From assembly GCA_964534325.1 (NCBI GenBank), contig CAZHOR010000021.1:1-38138 (forward strand): a DNA stretch of 38,138 bases, read 5' to 3'. Both the position numbers and the translations under genes were made by a program. This document shows, one piece after another, positions 31,975 to 38,138 of this stretch. Positions within the stretch are counted from its first letter, which is position 1, and every line of letters begins with the position of its first letter. The notes beneath the pieces are model-generated. The model was not told where the DNA came from. It ran no database searches and saw nothing but the letters and a program-made list of their open reading frames with translations. This DNA comes from JdFR-22 sp964534325. Its GTDB lineage: Archaea > Halobacteriota > Archaeoglobi > Archaeoglobales > Archaeoglobaceae.

Positions 31975-31993
31975 AAGTTTAAGAAATAAACTT
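31975..31993. promoter_or_regulatory. AAGTTTA-N5-TAAACTT palindrome upstream of Lrp-type gene
   Basis: A perfect 7-base inverted repeat with the same 5-base spacer and TTTA/TAAA core as the GGTTTA sites in the duplicated unit. It ends 27 bases before the Lrp/AsnC start, consistent with autoregulation by that protein. Confidence 0.5.
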
Positions 31994-32020
31994 TTTAAGT
32001 GATGGTGATCTATCTTTTTT

Positions 32021-32584
32021 ATGGACCACAGGGATAGGAAGTTGATATCACACCTGCAGAAGAACGGGAGAGCCAGTCTCTCCGAGCTTGCCCAGGACCT
32101 GGGGCTATCCTCTATGGCAGTAAAGAAAAGGCTTGAAAAGCTTCAGAAGAGTGATGTGAAGGTTGGTGCACAGGTTAACACTGAAAGCTTGAATATCATA
32201 CTGGCCATTCTGGTTATGGAGCTGGAGAGCTATGATGCCATCCAGAGGATGCTGGAAACCTTTAAGGACTGTCCCCGAATAATAAAGTTTTTCGTAACCA
32301 CAGGAAGCTATGATCTATTTGCGTTAATATTCACAGAAGATTATCACTCGCTGGAGAGCGTCAGCCTCGAGAGGTGTTCTCTAAGGAATCAGGAGGGGGT
32401 GAAAAGGTTTGAGATCTATCCCGTCCAGGAAACCGCTTACGACCCATTCATGGAGATAAAGGTCGATTCGGACAAGGACCTGGAGTATGCACCCTGCGGT
32501 ATCTACTGTGGAGATTGCAGCAGATATGAGGCAGAAAGATGCTTGGGCTGTCCGTCCACAAAATTCTACAGAGGAAAATTGTGA
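32021..32584 (+). CDS. Lrp/AsnC-family regulator with C-terminal five-cysteine cluster
   Basis: 187 aa. The N-terminal helix-turn-helix (DRKLISHLQKNGRASLSELA, QDLGLSSMAVKKRLEKL) and RAM-like ligand domain (to about residue 145) are typical of Lrp/AsnC proteins. A non-standard tail follows with C159, C163, C166, C174 and C177 in APCGIYCGDCSRYEAERC then LGC, resembling the DUF3795-type metal- or Fe-S-binding cluster. The tail suggests sensing of metal, metalloid or redox state rather than amino acids. A palindrome upstream suggests autoregulation. Candidate regulator of the duplicated cassette, by inference. Confidence 0.82.
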   Translation: MDHRDRKLISHLQKNGRASLSELAQDLGLSSMAVKKRLEKLQKSDVKVGAQVNTESLNIILAILVMELESYDAIQRMLETFKDCPRIIKFFVTTGSYDLFALIFTEDYHSLESVSLERCSLRNQEGVKRFEIYPVQETAYDPFMEIKVDSDKDLEYAPCGIYCGDCSRYEAERCLGCPSTKFYRGKL

Positions 32585-32655
32585 TCAAGAGTTATCTCAA
32601 TCAGCATATGGGGAAAAATAGTTAATTAAAACAAGAATTCAGATCATAACGTCAA

Positions 32656-33141
32656 TCATTTTGTGAACCTTCCATCATCTTTTGTTTTTTTGAGTTTGTG
32701 CACATTTTTATCCAGCCACCCTATTTTCTCTACTTCTCTTGTGTCGAATTCAGGTACGTAGGGCTTGATATCCAGGAGGGGAGTACCATCTACGATGTCC
32801 AAGTCTTGAATATGAAGTGTGTTCTCTTCAATTCCGGTGAGACGCACTATGGAGATGCCGATGGGGTTTGGTCTGCTGGGACCTCGCATGGCAAAAACTC
32901 CATGTTCCTCGTCATCCATAAACGGCTTCTCTTTTAGGGAAGTCTCTTGGGATAAATGAAAGTGGTATATCAAGATGATGTGGGAAAAATCTTCAACATC
33001 TTTTAACCCCTCAGCGTATTGTGGATAAACCTCGACTGTTCCGTTAACACCCTCAGCACCTGAAGGTTGTATAGGTGTTCCTTTTGGCTCCTTAAATGGA
33101 GAATGAACGACTCCGATCGGTTTGTAACTTATCTCATCCAT
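32656..33141 (-). CDS. trmO: TrmO, tRNA m6t6A37 methyltransferase
   Basis: 161 aa from the ATG at 33141, preceded by GGAGATGAG; an upstream start would add 18 unlikely residues. TrmO/TsaA/VirR beta-barrel signatures: KPIGVVHSPFKEPKGTPIQP, DFSHIILIYHFH, GVFAMRGPSRPNPIGISIVRL, DIVDGTPLLDIKPYVPEFD. It methylates N6 of t6A37 with SAM. The t6A itself is made by KEOPS, whose Kae1 is at 509-1480. Apparently unrelated to the neighbouring redox genes. Confidence 0.92.
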   Translation of the reverse strand: MDEISYKPIGVVHSPFKEPKGTPIQPSGAEGVNGTVEVYPQYAEGLKDVEDFSHIILIYHFHLSQETSLKEKPFMDDEEHGVFAMRGPSRPNPIGISIVRLTGIEENTLHIQDLDIVDGTPLLDIKPYVPEFDTREVEKIGWLDKNVHKLKKTKDDGRFTK

Positions 33142-33339
33142 AATCTCATCTCCTGTATAGGTTATAAATAGAAGCGTAATCGATCGATTCCACATTCTAC
33201 AATTCTACAATACTAAGATTTATCAAAGAACTCACAAGTTATCTTATAATGCTTCTCATTTGAACATCAAAAAGAGATAAATAATAAATAGTATTATCTA
33301 ACCTTATAAGAAATAACGTAAATTGGAGTGGTGTGACCC

Positions 33340-33741
33340 ATGGAAGATAGGCAAAGAATTATCCTTGGCAGTGTGGTTATTGTATTCGTAATTTTTATAG
33401 CTTTCTCTTTTCAAAGTAATATTTCACCTTACACTAGTGTTTCCCAAGTTATTCAACAAGAAGAGATGAGGGATGCCCAGGTAAATGGAACGATAGTCCA
33501 GAATTCGACAAAATACTACCAGAATAACAACACCAGAATTTTTGAGCTCACTGACGAAAAAAGTAAAATGAAAGTAAAGTATACTGGCACTCTCTCGAAT
33601 TACCAGGAAGGAATATCAGCAGTAGTTATTGGAGATTATAGTGCCGGGATGTTTCACGCTAATAAGGTACTGCTAAAGTGCCCTAGTAAGTATGAATCCA
33701 GAGGAGAAAAACATCCATCCGATGTGGAGATTGATAATTAA
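33340..33741 (+). CDS. ccmE: CcmE haem chaperone, CxxxY type
   Basis: 133 aa. One N-terminal membrane anchor (residues 8-23) and an OB-fold beta domain (VNGTIVQNST, TRIFELTDEKSKMKVKYTG, ISAVVIGDY, FHANKVLLKC). The haem-attaching motif is C114-PSK-Y118, the CxxxY variant known from archaea and some sulfate reducers, rather than the bacterial HxxxY. It carries haem to apocytochrome c outside the membrane. Followed by ccmF after a 52-base gap. The likely client in this window is the di-haem lipoprotein. Confidence 0.9.
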   Translation: MEDRQRIILGSVVIVFVIFIAFSFQSNISPYTSVSQVIQQEEMRDAQVNGTIVQNSTKYYQNNNTRIFELTDEKSKMKVKYTGTLSNYQEGISAVVIGDYSAGMFHANKVLLKCPSKYESRGEKHPSDVEIDN

Positions 33742-33793
33742 TGTTTTATCTGACTACCAAACTAAATTTTAATTTATTTTTTGGGGTGAATAG

Positions 33794-35713
33794 ATGAATC
33801 CTGGTCAAGTGCTTTTGTTAGCTACGTTTCTTGTCTCAATTGGCCTCATATTCTGCTCATTCAGGAGTGTTAAGAAACAAGAATGGGATAAGAATATTGA
33901 GAGAATGCTGTATCTCACAACTGCTATGGTTACATTAACCAGCGTATATCTCGTTTACAACATCTTGGTTGGTAATTTCAATTTAATATATGTGTTTAGC
34001 TACTCATCTAAAGCACTACCTTTGGTTTACAAAATTTCTGCCTTTTGGGCAGGCAATTCCGGTTCACTTCTCTTATGGAGCTGGATTCTAATTATTTACA
34101 TGCTAATTTTCTTATTAGTTGAAAGAAAGGACAGGCTTTCAGCTTTTTCAATTGGAGTTAGTTCTCTTGTACTTATGTTCTTTTTGCTGGTTCTTAATGT
34201 CGCCTCTAATCCATTTAATGAGTTCAATACGAATATGTTAATTCCCGATGGTAAGGGTCTCAACCCGCTATTACAAACTTATGAAATGGTAATTCATCCC
34301 CCGCTCCTTTTCCTGGGTTTCACATGTGTAACTATACCTTTCGCCATGGTTGTCGCAGGGTCATGGTTATCAGAGGACTGGCTACCCAGATCCAGAAAAT
34401 GGGTGATTCTTTCATGGATATTTCTTACTCAAGGTAACTTTTGGGGAGCTTTATGGGCATATGCAGTCCTCGGATGGGGCGGTTTTTGGGCCTGGGATCC
34501 TGTAGAGAACACTTCTCTACTACCCTGGTTGATAGCATCAGCGCTTCTCCATGGAGTTTTAATGCAGCGAGTTACAGGGAAGATGAGGAACTTAAACGTC
34601 ATTCTAGCTGTATTCAGCTTTGAGCTAGTGCTGCTTGGTACCTTTCTAACCAGAAGCGGCTTACTTGGAGCAGTATCCGTACACTCCTTTTCTTCAGCAC
34701 AAATAGAGCTCATAATAATGTTCCTGGTAGCCTTGATAGCAGTACCTGTGGGAGCAGCGATTGCCGTTATGAAGGGTAGAACTAAGGGTAAACCTAAAGC
34801 TGCATATCAAGAAGAAGTAAAAGAAGTAAAAGAAACAAAGAAAAGTTCATGGAAAGAGATGTCTTTCTGGTTATGTATTGGTTTTCTTGTTATTTTTACA
34901 CTGGCTGTACTTTCCGGTACTTTAATTCCTGCTCTATACAAAATTTTTACTGGGGGCGAATTCTCCTTGAAGCAGCCATACTACCTCAGTTTTGCTAAAC
35001 CCCTTGGAATCCTTTTTATAATCCTGATTGGTGTGTGTATCCGGCTAGCCTGGAAAGGAAAATTGGATGAAGAAAAACTACTTGTCCCCCTAATTGCAGC
35101 ATTCGCTGGCATCTTAATAGGTAAAGTTACATTCGGTACTGAAGCTGGTTTGGCACTTGGAGTTACCGCTTTTGCCCTAACCTCTCACATTTTAAGTGTC
35201 AGAAGAAATAAAAATTGGGGAATGTTAGTTACCCATACAGGGTTGCTACTAATCTTCATTTCTGTGGTGTTTGCATGGAGTTATTCAGAGGAAACGTTCA
35301 CTGTTTTACAACTTGATAAACCAGAACACATAGGTCAATACACGTTAGTGTATAGTGACATGGAGTATTCCAGGGATAATCTTAAGGAGACGTACACTCA
35401 AAAAATTCAGGTTTACGAGGGTGGAGAGCTTATAGGGGTAGCAGAACCAAAAATACAACGCTACTATTCGCCAATGAGCGAACCTATCCCAGTAGGAAGA
35501 GTATCAATCATCGACGATTGGTTTAAGGATATATACATAGCCGTCAACCCCCACAAAGATTTTATGGGTACCGGGATTACAGGAGTAACAATTTACATAA
35601 AACCAGTGATTGATCTCATATGGATAGGCTGCATTATTATAACTGCTGGAGGGGTAATCTCTCTTTACCAAATGAAAAGAGTTAAGAATTTGACGATAGA
35701 GCCTAAAAGATGA
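33794..35713 (+). CDS. ccmF: CcmF cytochrome c haem lyase
   Basis: 639 aa, normal for CcmF, with about 14-15 membrane segments. The haem-handling WWD-type motif reads WGGFWAWDPVENTSLLPWL (near residues 228-246), with conserved histidines in MVIHPPLLFLGF, LLHGVL and VTHTGLLLI. A periplasmic domain precedes the last helix (FTVLQLDKPEH ... IDDWFKDIYIAVNP). It ligates haem from CcmE to CxxCH motifs. ccmABCD and ccmH are not in the window, though a CcmG-like thioredoxin lipoprotein lies at 36003. Confidence 0.95.
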   Translation: MNPGQVLLLATFLVSIGLIFCSFRSVKKQEWDKNIERMLYLTTAMVTLTSVYLVYNILVGNFNLIYVFSYSSKALPLVYKISAFWAGNSGSLLLWSWILIIYMLIFLLVERKDRLSAFSIGVSSLVLMFFLLVLNVASNPFNEFNTNMLIPDGKGLNPLLQTYEMVIHPPLLFLGFTCVTIPFAMVVAGSWLSEDWLPRSRKWVILSWIFLTQGNFWGALWAYAVLGWGGFWAWDPVENTSLLPWLIASALLHGVLMQRVTGKMRNLNVILAVFSFELVLLGTFLTRSGLLGAVSVHSFSSAQIELIIMFLVALIAVPVGAAIAVMKGRTKGKPKAAYQEEVKEVKETKKSSWKEMSFWLCIGFLVIFTLAVLSGTLIPALYKIFTGGEFSLKQPYYLSFAKPLGILFIILIGVCIRLAWKGKLDEEKLLVPLIAAFAGILIGKVTFGTEAGLALGVTAFALTSHILSVRRNKNWGMLVTHTGLLLIFISVVFAWSYSEETFTVLQLDKPEHIGQYTLVYSDMEYSRDNLKETYTQKIQVYEGGELIGVAEPKIQRYYSPMSEPIPVGRVSIIDDWFKDIYIAVNPHKDFMGTGITGVTIYIKPVIDLIWIGCIIITAGGVISLYQMKRVKNLTIEPKR

Positions 35714-35845
35714 TGTTGCTTGCATAGAAAATGAATACTTCCAGTGAGCTTTTATATGATCTTCCATTGGCCTTTACTTCCTTCTCCGTGTATATCATAG
35801 CATTGAGGAACTCTATCTCCTGCTCCCTGTTGTAGAAGATGTTGA
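35703..35845 (-). pseudogene. Remnant of an archaeal ATPase-like N-terminus
   Basis: A minus-strand frame reads LNIFYNREQEIEFLNAMIY then TEKEVKANGRSYKSS and ends in TAG at 35703-35705, overlapping the end of ccmF by 11 bases. FYNREQEIEFL resembles the first residues of archaeal AAA-type ATPases, but the Walker motifs are gone. No start signal is visible. Probable debris. Confidence 0.3.
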
Positions 35846-35888
35846 GCGAAGCGATACATGGTGAGCTAGCTGTTCTATGCTCGGCTTT

Positions 35889-35993
35889 TTAGGAAAGTCC
35901 CCTGGCTATCCGCTTGTTCAGGTGTAATGTAAAAGGCGGAGCTGGTGCAATAGGTTGTCCTGCGCTTCCACCACCGATAACTACTACTTTCAC
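35889..35993 (-). pseudogene. Truncated FAD/NAD-dependent oxidoreductase N-terminus
   Basis: GTG start 10 bases after the stop of the thioredoxin-like lipoprotein gene, with GAGGT before it. It reads (M)KVVVIGGGSAG, the dinucleotide-binding start of CoA-disulfide-reductase or NADH-oxidase-type flavoproteins, then degenerates and stops at 35889-35891. The rest of the enzyme is missing. It probably once formed an operon with the upstream gene. Confidence 0.5.
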
Positions 35994-36002
35994 AGAGATA
36001 CC

Positions 36003-36452
36003 TCAATTCAATTTATCACTTGGGTTGATGCATTCGTTTTCCAGGCAGTATTTTATCTTGCCTTCTATCTCTTCTCCTATGGAATCATTATAGCCGACCC
36101 AGTACTCTTCGCCTATAAAAGTTGTTGGAACTCCACGAGCATTTGTTCCATATGCTTTTGCAACTTCCTGGAAGAGTTCTGCGTTATCAGGATTATTCCA
36201 AGTTTCAAACATCTTCACTTCAAGGTCCGGATACTTCTGTTCCAGATCTTCCAAGAAAGGTTTTTCTTCAACGCAGTGAGGACAACCTTCACCCCAGAAG
36301 AAATATACAGTGACCTTTTCGGGATCATCTTCCAAGTCCTTTGTGATGTTTCCTTTTGGACTGGTGTTTTCATCCGTTGCGTTCACACAGCCCGAAACAA
36401 ATACTGCGAAAACTAACAAGATCACTATGAATAGTGTCGTTTTAATGTTCAT
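36003..36452 (-). CDS. Thioredoxin-like lipoprotein with CPHC active site
   Basis: 149 aa from the ATG at 36452; a TTG at 36458, adjacent to the upstream mini-ORF stop, is possible. Signal peptide with lipobox VSGC (lipid Cys22). The thioredoxin fold follows with VYFFWGEGC57-PH-C60 and the cis-proline loop ARGVPTTFIG. A CPHC site is typical of DsbA-like oxidants, but the fold length suits a CcmG/TlpA- or DsbG-like role in apocytochrome thiol handling. GGAGG lies 10 bases upstream. It faces ccmF convergently. Confidence 0.82.
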   Translation of the reverse strand: MNIKTTLFIVILLVFAVFVSGCVNATDENTSPKGNITKDLEDDPEKVTVYFFWGEGCPHCVEEKPFLEDLEQKYPDLEVKMFETWNNPDNAELFQEVAKAYGTNARGVPTTFIGEEYWVGYNDSIGEEIEGKIKYCLENECINPSDKLN

Positions 36453-36458
36453 ATACAA

Positions 36459-36521
36459 TTAACCTCCTTTAGTTTTAAAGTTCGATACAGGCTTTTCTCG
36501 CCCATTCTTTCCGGAATTCAT
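36459..36521 (-). CDS. 20-aa mini-ORF upstream of the thioredoxin-like gene
   Basis: ATG preceded by a near-perfect AAGGAGGTGAT and by a TATA-like TTTATAAGG. It encodes a basic 20-residue peptide starting MNSGKNGREK. Its final codons GGA-GGT and the TAA overlap the Shine-Dalgarno of the next gene. This could be a leader peptide controlling the downstream gene by coupling, or the stub of a lost gene. Confidence 0.45.
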   Translation of the reverse strand: MNSGKNGREKPVSNFKTKGG

Positions 36522-36570
36522 ATTTATCACCTCCTTATAGAAAGTAACACCTTATAAACATTTTTTGAGG

Positions 36571-36718
36571 TGCACCCTTAAAAGTGGACAAATAAGTTAA
36601 GCAATGAAACTAAAGGGGTATATAATGGTATAATGGTATAGTGGGTAAGCAACGAAGGAGGTTCACTAGGGAGTTCAAAATCTCAGTTATACTACAAATG
36701 GAGGAAAAGGCAAGTATA
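36571..36718 (+). mobile_element. IS3-type remnant (terminus and truncated orfA)
   Basis: The left end resembles an IS3-family terminus: TGCACCCTTAAAAGTGGACA at 36571-36590. A GTG at 36641 opens GKQRRRFTREFKISVILQME, the start of an IS3-type OrfA helix-turn-helix transposase, which breaks off near 36715 where the 3' end of the next gene begins. No right end or orfB is found nearby. Confidence 0.65.
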
Positions 36719-36721
36719 CAC

Positions 36722-36997
36722 TTAAATGTCGAATTCGTCCATAAAATCGATAATAGTCTGATACTTCTCCAGGTACCTGAAGCCCTTATCCGTCAGCGAG
36801 ATGTACTTTTTCCCCTTCTCATCATATACCTCTCTCACTAACCCTTTCTCCAGCAGCTCATCCATGTACTCAGAAAAACTCTGAGAAGAGAGGTTAGAGA
36901 ACCTCAATAGAGGGGTCGGCAGGATGGAGTTGTGATTATCCTTGATTATTTTTAGGATGTCATAGATTATCTCCAGCCTCTCCCGCTTTCTGGTCAT
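36722..36997 (-). CDS. Winged-helix transcriptional regulator
   Basis: 91 aa from the ATG at 36997, with GGAGG eight bases upstream; a GTG at 37003 overlaps the upstream stop. The fold is of the archaeal HTH_45/PadR-like winged-helix type: LEIIYDILKIIKDNHNSILPTPLLRFSNLSSQSFSEYMDELL, then EKGLVREVYDEKGKKYISLTDKG, and a dimerisation helix. It lies directly downstream of the membrane protein gene and probably works with it. The IS3 remnant abuts its 3' end. Confidence 0.78.
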   Translation of the reverse strand: MTRKRERLEIIYDILKIIKDNHNSILPTPLLRFSNLSSQSFSEYMDELLEKGLVREVYDEKGKKYISLTDKGFRYLEKYQTIIDFMDEFDI

Positions 36998-36999
36998 TG

Positions 37000-37695
37000 T
37001 CACAACCTCCTGACAACTCTGTAGGCGATTGACAGGAGTACTATAACGGAAATAGCATACAAAGGAGCCCTGAACTCAAGAGATAAAAAGGGTATTCTCG
37101 CCAGCACCAGCAAACTGGTTATCCAGAAAACGAACAACAGGATATAAGTTATGTGAAGTCTGGAAAGGAACGTCTTTTTTTCACTTTTAGAGTTGCTGTA
37201 TGCCATGGCGACCGCAAATATAATCAGTATCAGCTGAATAGCAACTAAGAACATAGGACTCCTGGTTAAAAATGTGATCAAGGCAATTCCAATGGCAATG
37301 AGATTAAGAACAATATCCTGGTTAATTGTCTGGGTTTCAACCCTCTTCCATATTGTGCTGAAGGTCAAAGATAGAATTGCCATTGAGCTGAAATAAGCCG
37401 TCAGGAATAAAACAATAGGAATAAGATACCATGGGGGAAAGAATGCGAAATCAGTTGTCCTTGCCAAGACCACGTAGAGAGACTGCAACAACCTAAAGAA
37501 GTAGGCAATGGCGAAGAAGAGGAATGTGTTCCTGAAGTAGAACAAACCCTTGTATTTGGTAAGGTCGTAGATCTCTCTGGTCTTGAAATAGATGATCATG
37601 CACAGTAATACTACAATAACGAAGTAGGCTATCTCCGTTCCCACAATAGCCAAAAAGTCGTTGGAATGCCATGGTCCAGGTCTCATGTCTGCCAT
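37000..37695 (-). CDS. Multi-span membrane protein paired with the regulator
   Basis: 231 aa from the ATG at 37695 (MADMRPGPW). A TATA-like TTTATAAATA lies about 20-25 bases before it, so an upstream start at 37746 is unlikely and the message may be leaderless. About seven membrane helices: FLAIVGTEIAYFVIVVLLCMI, the FRNTFLFFAIAYFFRLLQSL segment, the YLIPIVLFLTAYFSSMAIL segment and others. It has no recognised catalytic motif. Its 3' end overlaps the regulator start, so it may be a sensor or partner in a one-component-like pair. Family not recognised. Confidence 0.7.
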   Translation of the reverse strand: MADMRPGPWHSNDFLAIVGTEIAYFVIVVLLCMIIYFKTREIYDLTKYKGLFYFRNTFLFFAIAYFFRLLQSLYVVLARTTDFAFFPPWYLIPIVLFLTAYFSSMAILSLTFSTIWKRVETQTINQDIVLNLIAIGIALITFLTRSPMFLVAIQLILIIFAVAMAYSNSKSEKKTFLSRLHITYILLFVFWITSLLVLARIPFLSLEFRAPLYAISVIVLLSIAYRVVRRL

Positions 37696-37815
37696 ATCAT
37701 CTAATTCCACTTTGTTATTTATAAAGAAAATGGATTTCAGATGCACATTTTGGCTTCTTCTCGTTTATATAACTCCTGCACTCATTAATAGATAGAAAAA
37801 AGGAGGTGATATTAA

Positions 37816-38138
37816 GTGAAGAGAAAGACCATATTTGGAATACTGGCATTGGTGACGGTGGGACTGTTGGTGACCGGTGCTTCAGCTTTCGCCTTTAAAC
37901 CAATGATGGATGAACAGACAAGAGAGGAAGTCAAGCAAGCTGTGGAGAACGAGGACTATCAGGAATGGAAAGAAGCTATTGAAAGCACCTTGACAGAAGA
38001 GAAGTTCAACACAATGGTTGAACAATACAATACAAGGGAAGCTATAGCCCAAGCGATCGAGAACGAAGACTACCAAGCATGGAAAGATGCTGTAACGGAG
38101 TCAATGACAGAGGAGAAGTTCAACTCATTGGTTGAAAG
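37816..38138 (+). CDS. Secreted repeat protein, N-terminal part (cut by window end)
   Basis: GTG start after AGGAGGTGAT (37801-37810). A signal peptide (MKRKTIFGILALVTVGLLVTGASAFA) precedes acidic helical repeats: NEDYQEWKEAIESTLTEEKF and NEDYQAWKDAVTESMTEEKF, about 36 residues apart. This is a small exported repeat family common in archaea with unknown function. The 3' end lies beyond the window. The only complete open frame here on the other strand is a shadow. Confidence 0.8.
   Translation, partial: MKRKTIFGILALVTVGLLVTGASAFAFKPMMDEQTREEVKQAVENEDYQEWKEAIESTLTEEKFNTMVEQYNTREAIAQAIENEDYQAWKDAVTESMTEEKFNSLVE

Noticed and set aside
1..38138. CRISPR arrays or cas genes
   Set aside because: No regularly spaced short repeats or Cas-like proteins were found; the only large repeat is the 3,727-bp tandem unit.

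Overview
The window is archaeal, most likely euryarchaeal. It carries a run of archaeal information-processing genes (Kae1, eS31/S27ae, eS24, GTP-dependent dephospho-CoA kinase, Spt4, Rpo7), archaeal-type PheS and PheT, an uninterrupted tRNA-Gln(UUG) without an encoded CCA, and TATA-like boxes with leaderless or GGAGGTGAT-led starts. I cannot fix the lineage. CcmE and CcmF, predicted lipoproteins and a di-haem cytochrome suggest an anaerobe with an extracytoplasmic redox system.

Positions 1-11.8 kb are mostly housekeeping. On the minus strand lies rpo7-spt4-DPCK-rps24e-rps27ae-kae1, diverging from pheS-pheT. Then come a radical SAM/SPASM protein, a NIF3-like protein, PhoU, an isochorismatase-family hydrolase, a two-domain LEA14/WHy-type lipoprotein and tRNA-Gln.

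Positions 11.8-19.1 kb are accessory: a DUF2283/nuclease-like pair resembling a toxin-antitoxin, a heavily frameshifted radical SAM pseudogene, a frameshifted small membrane protein, two RNA-like inverted-repeat structures, a split permease with a cupin, a four-CBS protein, a winged-helix protein and a KaiC-like ATPase.

Positions 19.3-36.5 kb form an arsenic/thiol-redox island: acr3-arsR, a second arsR, an ArsF/ArsG-type thioredoxin-lipoprotein and CcdA-like permease pair, and an Fe-S protein. Next comes a 3,727-bp unit present twice in perfect tandem: a small CSC protein, a VKOR-like protein, a TauE/SafE exporter, a CMD/AhpD-like protein, a small ORF and a di-haem C_GCAxxG_C_C lipoprotein. 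It is followed by a second ACR3/BASS-type permease, an Lrp/AsnC regulator with a five-cysteine tail, TrmO, CcmE (CxxxY type), CcmF and a CPHC thioredoxin-like lipoprotein. Repeated palindromes (GGTTTA-N5-TAAACC, and ATATTGA/TCAAT types) lie upstream of several of these genes and suggest one or two shared regulons.

The right edge holds an IS3-type remnant, a winged-helix/membrane-protein pair and the start of a secreted repeat protein cut by the window end. The best candidate for something undescribed is the duplicated cassette with its operators: an inferred extracytoplasmic thiol, sulfur or metalloid redox module whose cytochrome would be matured by the nearby CcmE/CcmF.
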